Shown in pieces: positions 56,496 through 64,000 of a stretch of DNA of 64,000 bases (the stretch's first letter is position 1; the number at the start of each line of letters is the position of its first letter). This stretch comes from Herbaspirillum rubrisubalbicans (GTDB taxonomy: Bacteria; Pseudomonadota; Gammaproteobacteria; Burkholderiales; Burkholderiaceae_D). A model generated the notes under the pieces. It saw nothing but the letters and a program-made list of their open reading frames with translations. It did no database searches and was not told the origin of the DNA. Position numbers and translations under genes: made by a program. The stretch spans positions 1,054,001 through 1,118,000 of the forward strand of contig NZ_CP024996.1 of NCBI RefSeq assembly GCF_003719195.1, given 5' to 3'.

Positions 56496-56639
56496 CTTGC
56501 CTCGGGTTATTCGACAGCACCGGCCTGACTTGCTGGGATGGCGTCCACAGCGCAGGCAGGCCGGTTGTTGCAGGGCATTTTAACCCCTTAAGCCCGTATT
56601 GCTGCATCCGGTCAGGGGCTTTACTCGCATTCAGGCGTC

Positions 56640-58016
56640 TTATTTGACGGCCTGGCGCACGTCGGGCTGGGCCAGCACTTCGTCGAGGATGGCGCGCAGG
56701 CGCGCAAACATCAGTGCAAAGTCTTGCTCGGTGTAGCACAGCGCCGGCGCAAAGCCCAGGATGTTGTCGCCGAAGGCACGGAAGATCAGGCCGTGGCGAT
56801 AGGCCACCTGGAAGATGCGCTCATGCAGCTTGAGCTCCGGTGCAAAGCGCGCCTTGGTGGTCTTGTCGGCCACCAGTTCCAGCGCACCCAACAGGCCACG
56901 GCTGCGGGCGTCGCCCACCAGCGGATGATCCAGCAGCGCGCGCAGGCCGCCGGCAAACACCGGCTCCAGGCGCCGACCGTTTTCCAGCAGGCCGCCTTCT
57001 TCGTACAGGCGCAGCACTTCCAGCGCCACCGCGGCACTGACCGGATGGGCCGAGTAGGTCTGGCCATGGCCCACCACCGTGCTCATCGGCGCGCCATCGG
57101 CGATGCCCTGATAGACGCGATCAGACATCATCACCGCGCCCATGGGCGCATAGCCGGCCGTCAGCCCCTTGGCCATGGTCATCAGGTCGGGCTGCACGTC
57201 TTCGTCCAGGCAGGCGAACATGGGACCGGTACGACCGAAGCCGGTGATGACTTCATCCACCACGAACAGGATGTCCAGTTCATTGCAGGCCAGTTGCATG
57301 GCCTTGAGCCAGCCCTTGGGCGGCACCACCACACCGCCTGATCCCTGGATCGGTTCGCAGAAGAACGCGGCCACATTGTCGGCGCCCAGTTCGGCGACCT
57401 TCTCGCGCAGTGCCTGCACCGAGGCCGCGATGATCGCTGCATCGTCCTGCAGTTCGCTGCGGTAGGGATAGGGCGAGGGCAGGTAATGCTGGGTCGGCAG
57501 CGGCAGGTCGAAATGAAAATGGAAATTGGGCAGCGCCGTCAGGCCGGCACCTACCGAGGAAGAACCGTGATAGCCGCGCTGCAGCGAGATGAAGTTCTTC
57601 TTGGTGGGCTTGCCGATGGAGTTGTGGTAGTGCGTGATGTAGCGGATAGCCGCGTCCACCGCATCCGATCCGCCCAGCGTGAAGTAGACGTGCTGCAGCG
57701 ACGCCGGGCTGATGTCCACCAGTTTCTTGGCCAGCAGGATGGCCGGCTCCGAGGCGAAGTGGAAATAGCCGGTGGCATAGGGCAGGCGTTGCATCTGCTC
57801 GGTGGCGGCGCGGATCACGCTCTCTTGTCCATAGCCGGTATTGACGCACCACAGGCCCGAGAAGGCATCCAGCAACTGCTTGTCCTGCTGGTCGGTCAGG
57901 TAGGCGCCGTGGCCGGACTTGAGGATGATGGGCCCCAGTTCTTCATGCTCGCGGAAGCTGGCAACAGGGTGGATCAGGTGGCTGCGGTCAAGGGCGGCCA
58001 GGGAAGAAGTTTGCAT
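56640..58016 (-). CDS. Class III aminotransferase, putrescine/omega-amino acid:pyruvate type
   Basis: 458 residues from the ATG at 58016. PLP fold-I class III: FSGLWCVNTGYGQESVIRAA near residue 52, YFTLGGSDAVDAAIRYITHY for phosphate binding, RGYHGSSSVGAGLTALP, LFVVDEVITGFGRTGPMFAC with the PLP aspartate, and the lysine in TMAKGLTAGYAPMGAV. The pattern and length fit SpuC-like putrescine:pyruvate or beta-alanine/omega-amino acid aminotransferases. With the downstream-type partners here (semialdehyde dehydrogenase, amine-oxidase-like flavoprotein), diamine degradation to GABA and succinate is likely. Exact amine is inferred. Confidence 0.82.
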   Translation of the reverse strand: MQTSSLAALDRSHLIHPVASFREHEELGPIILKSGHGAYLTDQQDKQLLDAFSGLWCVNTGYGQESVIRAATEQMQRLPYATGYFHFASEPAILLAKKLVDISPASLQHVYFTLGGSDAVDAAIRYITHYHNSIGKPTKKNFISLQRGYHGSSSVGAGLTALPNFHFHFDLPLPTQHYLPSPYPYRSELQDDAAIIAASVQALREKVAELGADNVAAFFCEPIQGSGGVVVPPKGWLKAMQLACNELDILFVVDEVITGFGRTGPMFACLDEDVQPDLMTMAKGLTAGYAPMGAVMMSDRVYQGIADGAPMSTVVGHGQTYSAHPVSAAVALEVLRLYEEGGLLENGRRLEPVFAGGLRALLDHPLVGDARSRGLLGALELVADKTTKARFAPELKLHERIFQVAYRHGLIFRAFGDNILGFAPALCYTEQDFALMFARLRAILDEVLAQPDVRQAVK

Positions 58017-58153
58017 AGAAGAGGACTCGCTGAGGATGGCGTTGAACAAGGCAGTGCAGTGCAGGTGGCACAACCGGCATGTGTTCTATGCTATGCCGGC
58101 CTCATCGCAGGCGCTGCGCAAGATGCAGGGCCGAAAAAGCATCTTCATGGGTT

Positions 58154-58194
58154 TTGCGGGCGGCCATAGCATTTTCTGCGGCAGCCGCCCGCAA
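58154..58194. other. Intercistronic hairpin before the aminotransferase gene
   Basis: TTGCGGGCGGC (58154-58164) pairs perfectly with GCCGCCCGCAA (58184-58194), loop 19 bases, without a T-run on the minus strand. A second inverted repeat CCGGCAT / ATGCCGG lies at 58074-58099. They could partially terminate or stabilise the operon transcript between the GNAT and aminotransferase genes. Confidence 0.4.
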
Positions 58195-58198
58195 GTCT

Positions 58199-59119
58199 TC
58201 AGCCCAGTGCCTGATTGACGATGGAGAACAACTGCATGTCCGGGTTGTGTACCGGCGGGGTGCCCTTGCACATGCGCGTGACGTGGTCCACGCAGGTCAC
58301 GCCGAGCTTGTCCAGCCAGGTCGCCAGGCCGGTCGATTCGAATACGTCGATGCGGATGAAGGAATCCGAATAGGTATTGATCCAGTGCGCGATCAGCCCC
58401 TTGGCGCGTTCGGCGTCGGGCGCCACCACCGGGCCGATCACGCGGCCATGGCCGAAGCGGCGCACCAGGGCAAAGCCCAGCATCTCGCCATCGCGATCCA
58501 GCGCCACCCCTTCGGAGATTTCCAGCAGCGCCAGCAAAAGCTTGCTGCGGTCCATGCCACTGGCCTGGGCATCCAGCTCCAACAGCCTGGCGACGTCATT
58601 CTTACCCATCGGCCGTACCCGTTCGCCCGGAGGCAGCGACACCAGCACCGGTTGCGCCGAAGCGCCCTGGAACTGGTGCAGCACATCCTGCTGCACGAAG
58701 CCCAGTTGCTTGTACAAGGGCATCCCGGCGGCCGTGGCATTGACCACCAGGCTGTGCGCACTGACCTGGCTGGCCGCATGTTGCATCAGGCGTCGACCCA
58801 GGCCGCGCCGTTGCAGCTCGGCCTGTACCAACAGCATCCCGATGACTGCATGGTGCTCGCCATAGGGGGTACAGACGACGCTACCGACGATGCGCAGTGG
58901 GGCGTCCGAGGCGGTGTCTTCCAGCAGATAGCCTTGCCCCATCTGCAGCAGGAAGTCCCAGTCTTCCAGACGGTGCGGCCACTTGAAACGCAGCGAAAGC
59001 CGGTGACAGGCCCCCAGGTCATCGGCTGCCATGGGCCGCAACAGCAGGTCCGGCAAGGGCGGGCGGACCTGCTGGGCGGTCTGCCCGGGATGGGTGTCAG
59101 GGGGGGACAGCGCAGGCAT
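58199..59119 (-). CDS. GNAT acetyltransferase with two GNAT-like halves (paralogue 1)
   Basis: 306 residues from the ATG at 59119, with AGGAG five bases upstream. The N-terminal half is a GNAT domain: LLLRPMAADDLGACHRLSLR, then the acetyl-CoA loop AELQRRGLGRRLMQHAASQ near residue 108 and MPLYKQLGFV. The C-terminal half repeats the fold in weaker form (VRPMGKNDVARLLELDAQAS, then RFGHGRVIGPVVAPDAERAK). The architecture is shared with the gene at 63108-63995, including the ends GTPP and SIVNQALG / SIINQALG. Substrate unknown; within a polyamine run, acetylation of an amine is plausible. Confidence 0.8.
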   Translation of the reverse strand: MPALSPPDTHPGQTAQQVRPPLPDLLLRPMAADDLGACHRLSLRFKWPHRLEDWDFLLQMGQGYLLEDTASDAPLRIVGSVVCTPYGEHHAVIGMLLVQAELQRRGLGRRLMQHAASQVSAHSLVVNATAAGMPLYKQLGFVQQDVLHQFQGASAQPVLVSLPPGERVRPMGKNDVARLLELDAQASGMDRSKLLLALLEISEGVALDRDGEMLGFALVRRFGHGRVIGPVVAPDAERAKGLIAHWINTYSDSFIRIDVFESTGLATWLDKLGVTCVDHVTRMCKGTPPVHNPDMQLFSIVNQALG

Positions 59120-59155
59120 GTGGGCTCCTGTTCGGTTCAATGAGGGGGATGCAAC

Positions 59156-60637
59156 TCAGAGCTGACCCTGGCAGACGTACTTGGTATGCAGGTAGTCGTC
59201 CAGGCCATGCACCGAGCCTTCGCGACCATAGCCGGATTCCTTGACGCCGCCGAAGGGCGCCGCTTCGGCGGCCAGCGCACCTTCATTGACGCCGACGATA
59301 CCGCTTTCCAGCGCATCGGTGACGCGATGGATGCGACGCACATCGGTCGAATAGAAATACGCCGCCAGGCCGAAGGGCGTGGCATTGGCTGCGGTCACGA
59401 CTTCTTCTTCGGTGGCAAAGCGCGTCACCGGCGCCACCGGGCCGAAGGTTTCTTCGCAGCTGCATTGCATCTGACCGGTGACATTGGCCAGCACGGTGGG
59501 AGCGTAGTAGTTGTCGCTGTCGAACCCCGGACCTTGCAGACGCTTGCCGCCGGTAATGACGCGCGCGCCGCGTTCGATGGCGTCGCGCACGTGCTGGTCG
59601 ATCTTGGCAATGGCGCGGGCATTGATCATGGGGCCGATCTGCGAGGCCGGATCGGTGGCAGGGCCGACCTTGAGCGCGGCTACGCGGGCGCCCAGCTTGG
59701 CCACGAAGGCGTCATAGACCTTCTCTTGCACGTAGATGCGGTTGGGGCTCACGCAGGTCTGGCCGCCATTGCGGAACTTGGCCGCCATCACGCCATCGAT
59801 GGCCGCATCCAGGTCGGCATCGTCGAAGACGATGAAGGGCGCATTGCCACCCAGTTCCAGCGAGAGCTTCTTGAGCGTATCGGCGGAGTGGCGTGCCAGG
59901 TGCTTGCCCACTGCCGTGGAGCCGGTGAAGCTGATCTTGCGCACGCGCGAATCGGCCAGCCACACGTCCACCACTTCCGGCGTACGTTCGCGCGAGGCGG
60001 TGACGATGTTGATCACACCAGCCGGCACCCCGGCTTCCAGCGCCAGGCGGATGATTGCCAGCGAGGTCAGGGGCGTATCCTCTGCCGGCTTGCACACCAC
60101 GGTGCAGCCGGCGGCCAGGGCCGGGGCGATCTTGCGGGCGATCATGGCAGCCGGGAAATTCCACGGCGTGATGGCCGCCACCACACCCACCGGTTCCTTC
60201 AGCGCCATCATGCGGCGACCGGTGACCGGCGCCGGGATGATGTCGCCATTGGCACGCGTGGCTTCTTCGCCGAACCATTCCACGTAGCTGGCCGCATAGG
60301 CCACCTCACCCTTGGCCTCGGCCAGGGGCTTGCCCTGTTCGCGCGAGATCAGACGGCCCAGGTCTTCCTGGTGCGCCAGCAGCAGGTCATTCCAGCGCTT
60401 GATGATGGTGGCGCGCTGCTTGGCCGGCGTAGCGCGCCAGGCCGGGAAGGCGGCAACGGCCGCATCGACTGCGGCGCGCGCATCCTCGGCATTGCCATCG
60501 GGCACGGTGGCAAACACTTGGCCGGTGGCCGGGTTGCTCACCTCCAGCACGCGACCATCGGCCGCAGCGCGCCATTGGGCGCCGATCAATTGGGTACCGG
60601 GCATCAGGTCCGGGCGTTGCAGTTCGAGTGAATTCAT
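59156..60637 (-). CDS. gabD: NAD(P)-dependent succinate-semialdehyde dehydrogenase
   Basis: 493 residues, usual GabD size (about 480-490). Aldehyde dehydrogenase signatures: TPWNFPAAMIARKIAPALAA near residue 165, FTGSTAVGKHLARHSADTLK, the catalytic Glu in LSLELGGNAPFIVFDDADLD, the catalytic Cys in FRNGGQTCVSPNRIYVQ near 298, and CEETFGPVAPV. Oxidises succinate semialdehyde to succinate, or aminobutyraldehyde to GABA. It lies between the GNAT and the flavoprotein genes. It completes with gabT (228-1508) the GABA shunt, although the two genes are 58 kb apart. Confidence 0.92.
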   Translation of the reverse strand: MNSLELQRPDLMPGTQLIGAQWRAAADGRVLEVSNPATGQVFATVPDGNAEDARAAVDAAVAAFPAWRATPAKQRATIIKRWNDLLLAHQEDLGRLISREQGKPLAEAKGEVAYAASYVEWFGEEATRANGDIIPAPVTGRRMMALKEPVGVVAAITPWNFPAAMIARKIAPALAAGCTVVCKPAEDTPLTSLAIIRLALEAGVPAGVINIVTASRERTPEVVDVWLADSRVRKISFTGSTAVGKHLARHSADTLKKLSLELGGNAPFIVFDDADLDAAIDGVMAAKFRNGGQTCVSPNRIYVQEKVYDAFVAKLGARVAALKVGPATDPASQIGPMINARAIAKIDQHVRDAIERGARVITGGKRLQGPGFDSDNYYAPTVLANVTGQMQCSCEETFGPVAPVTRFATEEEVVTAANATPFGLAAYFYSTDVRRIHRVTDALESGIVGVNEGALAAEAAPFGGVKESGYGREGSVHGLDDYLHTKYVCQGQL

Positions 60638-60679
60638 GGCGGGTATTCAGTAAAAGTTAATACGGGAGACAAGGAGCAT

Positions 60680-61972
60680 TCAGGCCAGCTTATCCTTGAG
60701 CTGGTAATACAAGCCGATCATCGGCAGGAACCAGGGCGGGCCGAAGTGGCCGGGGATGGCCGGCCATTCACGTTCGCGCCAGGGATTGGCCTGGGCGTCG
60801 CCGGCCATGACCTGGGCCATGCACTGGCCCATGTGCACCGACATCTGGGTGCCGTGGCCGCTATAGCCCATGGAGTAGTACAGGCCATCGCGTTCGCCCG
60901 CCTGTGGCAGGCGGTCGCGCGTCATGTCGACCAGGCCGCCCCAGCAGTAATCCAGGCGCACCTGACCCAGTTGCGGGAAGGTCTCATGCAGACCCTGACG
61001 CAGGATTTCGCCGCTGGCCGCATCCGATTGCGGGCTGGAAATCGCAAAGCGCGCCCGGCCACCGAAGACCAGCCTGGTATCGGGCGTCATGCGGAAGTAG
61101 TGATGGATATTGGCCACCGTGGTGTAGGTACGCTGCCGGGCCAGCAGGCTGGCGGCGCGTTCGGCGCCCAGCGGTTCGGTCACCACGATGAAGCTGCCGA
61201 TGGGCACGATGCGCCGGCGCAGCCAGCCGAAGCTGCCATAGCTGCCGTGGCGGCTGGCGCCGGTGGCCAGCAAGACCTGCTTGGCCAGCACCGTGCCGCG
61301 CGCGGTGTGTACCCGATGGCCGTGGGTCTGGCCGATGCGTTCCAGGCGTCGTACTTCGGTGCTGGTGTGGATGGCCGCACCATGGCGCTCGGCGGCCAGC
61401 GCCAGGCCATAGGCGAACTGGCCCATGTGCATCTGTGCGCTGCGCTTGTAGAGCAGGCCGCCATGGAAGCGTTCGCTTTGCACCTCGGCGCGCACGCGTG
61501 CGGCATCCAGGATTTCCACGTCGCGGTCCACGCCATCGGCGATGAGGCGGTCGGCGCTGCGTTGCAGGGCTTCCATCTGGTAGGGGCGGGTCGCCATCTT
61601 GAGCTTGCCATGGCGCAGGAAGTCGCAGGCGATCTGTTCTTCCTTGACCAGGCGCGCCACGGTATCGACCGCATCGTCATAGGCGTGATACCAGGCGCGT
61701 GCGCGCTCCACGCCGACCTTGGCGGCCACTTCTGCATAATCTACCGCCAGGCCATTGTTGACGTGACCGCCGTTGCGGCCCGAGGCTTCGGCCGCCACGT
61801 GCGGGCCGGCTTCCAGCACGACCACCGAGGCCCCACGCTTGGCCAGCGCCAATGCGGCTGAGAGCCCTGTGAAGCCGCCACCGACGATGGCGACATCGAC
61901 TTGCGCCGGCAGGTCGCGGGAGGGGGAGATGTAGAGCGGGGCAGAATCGTTCCAGTAGGATTCCAGCTTCAT
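60680..61972 (-). CDS. FAD-dependent amine oxidoreductase, PuuB/DAO family
   Basis: 430 residues from the ATG at 61972 (MKLESYW...). Rossmann FAD motif VDVAIVGGGFTGLSAALALA near residue 30 and EASGRNGGHVNNGLAVDY, the hallmark of the gamma-glutamylputrescine oxidase/DadA-like group. Later RRIVPIGSFIVVTEPLG, FGGRARFAISS and YYSMGYSGHGTQMSVHMGQ with C-terminal FAD contacts. Oxidises a primary or secondary amine to the aldehyde or keto form. Followed 42 bases later by gabD. Confidence 0.85.
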   Translation of the reverse strand: MKLESYWNDSAPLYISPSRDLPAQVDVAIVGGGFTGLSAALALAKRGASVVVLEAGPHVAAEASGRNGGHVNNGLAVDYAEVAAKVGVERARAWYHAYDDAVDTVARLVKEEQIACDFLRHGKLKMATRPYQMEALQRSADRLIADGVDRDVEILDAARVRAEVQSERFHGGLLYKRSAQMHMGQFAYGLALAAERHGAAIHTSTEVRRLERIGQTHGHRVHTARGTVLAKQVLLATGASRHGSYGSFGWLRRRIVPIGSFIVVTEPLGAERAASLLARQRTYTTVANIHHYFRMTPDTRLVFGGRARFAISSPQSDAASGEILRQGLHETFPQLGQVRLDYCWGGLVDMTRDRLPQAGERDGLYYSMGYSGHGTQMSVHMGQCMAQVMAGDAQANPWREREWPAIPGHFGPPWFLPMIGLYYQLKDKLA

Positions 61973-62163
61973 GGTCGGGGCAATCGGGCAGGTAAATGGA
62001 TAAAGGGCAGGGCGGTACGCCACAGGACGCAACACGCCATGTCATCAAGGATAGAACGCCCGCGCCAGACAGGTGGCGCAAACTGCACCTGGCGAGTGGC
62101 ATGAGATGCCGTTCTTGGCTGGGCAATCGGCATTTTGTTTGCCATGGAGCAGCATGATCTGTT

Positions 62164-63090
62164 TCAGTACCCGCGCTGCCGGTCCACCAGACCCAGCAAG
62201 GGCAGGCCGGCCTGATGACGGCGCAGGTTCTCCAGCACGGCGTCGACCGCACCATCGGGCTGGGTCATGCTGGCGATGTGGGGCGTGAGTACGATGTCCG
62301 GGTGGCTCCAGAACGGATGGTCGGCCGGCAGGGGTTCGGTCTGGCATACGTCCAGCACGGCCGCGCTCAATTGTCCTTCCTGTAGTGCTGCCAGCAGATC
62401 ATCCTCGACCAGGTGGCCACCGCGGCCCACGTTGACCAGCGCTGCGCCGCGCGGCAATTGCGCAAACAATTCACGGCAGAGCAGGCCACGGGTGTCATCG
62501 GTCAAGGGCAGCAGGCACACCAGCACATCGGTACGCGCCAGGAAGTCCCGTAGACCTGCGCTGCCGCTATAGCAGGTGATGCCCTCCAACTGGTGCGCCG
62601 AACGGCTCCAGCCGGCGCAGGGAAAGCCCAGCCCCTGCAACTGCTGCAGCACCGCGCGACCCAGCATTCCCAGGCCCAGCACGCCAACCCGGCAAGCCGA
62701 GGCCGGCCGCACGCGGTGGGCTTGCCACACCTGTTGGCGCTGCTGGCGCGCATAGAGGCGGGCCTCGCGATGCAGGCCCAGCACGGCATGGGTGACGTAC
62801 TGCACCATGCCGGCGACGATGCCCGGCTCGGTCATGCGCACCACCGGCAACGCCGGGGGCAGGATCGACATGTCGAACTGGTCGATGCCGGCACCCACCG
62901 AGAACAGGATCTCCAGGTTGGGGAAGCGCTGCGCGATATCCTCCGGCGGCGTCCAGGCGGCCAGGTAGCGCACGCTGGCGCCATCGCCTTCATGCGGCCA
63001 GATCTGGAAAGGGAGTTCGGGCGCCTTCTGTGCAAACAATTGCGCCCATTCGGCGCCGCGTACCGGGTCCGCTTTGTAGAGAAAAGTCAT
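62164..63090 (-). CDS. D-2-hydroxyacid dehydrogenase, GhrA-like glyoxylate/hydroxypyruvate reductase
   Basis: 308 residues from the ATG at 63090; an ATG at 63111 overlaps the stop of the upstream gene (ATGA) and would add seven residues, so coupling is possible. Motifs: FSVGAGIDQFDMSILPPALP near residue 70, MTEPGIVAGMVQYVTHAVLG, the Rossmann loop VGVLGLGMLGRAVLQQLQ near 140, LLPLTDDTRGLL, the catalytic arginine region NVGRGGHLVEDDLLAALQ and the HP.FW / LTPHIAS end with the catalytic His. Reduces glyoxylate, hydroxypyruvate or another 2-ketoacid. 191 bases separate it from the flavoprotein gene. Confidence 0.87.
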   Translation of the reverse strand: MTFLYKADPVRGAEWAQLFAQKAPELPFQIWPHEGDGASVRYLAAWTPPEDIAQRFPNLEILFSVGAGIDQFDMSILPPALPVVRMTEPGIVAGMVQYVTHAVLGLHREARLYARQQRQQVWQAHRVRPASACRVGVLGLGMLGRAVLQQLQGLGFPCAGWSRSAHQLEGITCYSGSAGLRDFLARTDVLVCLLPLTDDTRGLLCRELFAQLPRGAALVNVGRGGHLVEDDLLAALQEGQLSAAVLDVCQTEPLPADHPFWSHPDIVLTPHIASMTQPDGAVDAVLENLRRHQAGLPLLGLVDRQRGY

Positions 63091-63107
63091 GATGTCTGGC
63101 GCGCCTT

Positions 63108-63995
63108 TCATCCCAGCGCCTGGTTGATGATGGAATAGGTGCGCCACTGCGCGTGCGCCTGCGGCGGCGTGCCGCGGCACATGCTCACCACGTCGTCCAC
63201 GCAGACCAGGCCGATCTCCTGCAGCCAGGGTTTGAGGCCGCTCCTGCCGGGTACGTCGATACGCAGCAAGTTGCCGGGATACTGATTGACCCAGTAGGCG
63301 ATGAGTGTCTTGGCATCCTCCACGTTGCTGGCGATCACCGGACCGATCACGCGACCACGACCGAATTCGCGCAGCATCGCTGCACCTTTGACCTGACCAT
63401 CCTGTTCCAGCACCGCCACCTGGGCAAATTGCAGCAGAGCCTGCAGCAGGGCGCTGCGGTCCATGCCGCTGGCCTGGCGGTCCAGTGCCAGCAGGGCCGG
63501 GGCTTCGTCTGCTCGCAGCGCCCGGATCTGCGTACCCGGCGCCAGCGTCACGCTGGCCTGGGCACTGCTGCTCTGGTGCTGGCTCAGGGTATCGGTGACC
63601 ACGAAGCCCAGTTTCTCATAGAGCGGGCGGCCGGCTTCGGTGGCATTGAGGAGCACGCTGCGGGTGCCGGCATCACGCAGCAACTGTTGCATCATGGCGC
63701 GACCCAGGCCACGGCCCTGTAGTGCATCGGCGATGATGACCAGGCCCAGCGAAGCGTAATCAGCGCCGGCCAGGTACAACATGCCGCTGCCGGCTACCGA
63801 CTGGGTGCCATCGGCTTCTTCCAGTTCGACCGCCCAGCTACGGCTGACGCGATGATGGAATTGCCAGTCAACCAGACGGTGCGGCCATTTCAAGTGTTGA
63901 CTCAGGGCATGGCAACTGGCCAGGTCGGTCTCGCGCATCGGGCGCAGCGTGGCCTGGGCGTTCTGTGGGGCGGAATGGGTGCTTGCAGCTTGCAT
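63108..63995 (-). CDS. GNAT acetyltransferase with two GNAT-like halves (paralogue 2)
   Basis: 295 residues, ATG at 63995 near the window edge (upstream sequence not seen). Same architecture as the gene at 58199-59119: TLRPMRETDLASCHALSQHL, KWPHRLVDWQFH, acetyl-CoA loop DALQGRGLGRAMMQQLLRD, GRPLYEKLGFVVTD, then the second half with DRQASGMDRSALLQALLQFA, REFGRGRVIGPVIASNVEDA and the end SIINQALG. The two proteins agree over their whole length, so this is an in-cluster duplication. Its stop couples to the GhrA-like gene. Function unknown. Confidence 0.8.
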   Translation of the reverse strand: MQAASTHSAPQNAQATLRPMRETDLASCHALSQHLKWPHRLVDWQFHHRVSRSWAVELEEADGTQSVAGSGMLYLAGADYASLGLVIIADALQGRGLGRAMMQQLLRDAGTRSVLLNATEAGRPLYEKLGFVVTDTLSQHQSSSAQASVTLAPGTQIRALRADEAPALLALDRQASGMDRSALLQALLQFAQVAVLEQDGQVKGAAMLREFGRGRVIGPVIASNVEDAKTLIAYWVNQYPGNLLRIDVPGRSGLKPWLQEIGLVCVDDVVSMCRGTPPQAHAQWRTYSIINQALG

Positions 63996-64000
63996 AAAGC

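Overview
The window reads as chromosome from a high-GC, metabolically broad betaproteobacterium. Gene families and gene orders fit Oxalobacteraceae, most likely Herbaspirillum or a near relative. This is an inference from recognised protein families, not from a marker gene: no rRNA or tRNA is present. Genes are dense and many are translationally coupled through ATGA overlaps. Most of the window is catabolic accessory chromosome plus a few housekeeping genes (lgt, pgi, zwf, tal).

Layout. 1-3226: start of a polyamine-type ABC ATPase, gabT, and a divergent MocR/GabR regulator. 3251-4546: a long aspartate carbamoyltransferase with an N-terminal helix-turn-helix, facing a palindromic operator. 4801-7860: a decayed alcohol dehydrogenase, a CNNM/CorC membrane protein, and a truncated BapA-like adhesin. 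8612-10369: gamma-glutamyltransferase. 10573-16967: gluconate/idonate cluster (LacI regulator, gntP, gntK, idnO, idnD). 17190-18740: a chemoreceptor. 18737-27691: a predicted tetritol (threitol/erythritol) cluster with two polyol dehydrogenases, DhaK/DhaL-type kinase, sugar ABC transporter, RpiB isomerase and SorC regulator. 27790-35782: central sugar-acid metabolism, with tal, hexR, zwf and pgi on the minus strand facing edd-eda on the plus strand.

35879-38195 is a lower-GC island with a SanA-like protein and an orphan type VI secretion cassette (PAAR, peptidoglycan amidase, small putative immunity protein). 38470-43321 holds lgt, a LysR regulator, a cytochrome c and a phospholipase D lipoprotein. 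43556-48110 holds a flavoprotein reductase behind a Fur-box-like site, an alpha/beta hydrolase and a LysR regulator. 48360-53040 is the homogentisate pathway (aromatic-acid MFS, hmgA, fahA, maiA). 53059-56495 holds a MaoC protein, an isolated fliD and an Lrp regulator. 56640-63995 is a polyamine/omega-amino-acid catabolic run with two GNAT paralogues.

Regulatory logic visible in the DNA: the palindrome ATGTTAACGCTAACAT lies in front of gntP, and its 14-base core lies in front of edd. A consensus HexR box sits one base from the edd copy. Gluconate import and phosphorylation are therefore predicted to be co-regulated with the Entner-Doudoroff enzymes that use 6-phosphogluconate, and edd should integrate two signals (gluconate through the LacI protein, KDPG through HexR). 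The tetritol cluster should end in erythrose 4-phosphate, which the neighbouring transaldolase/G6PDH block would absorb.
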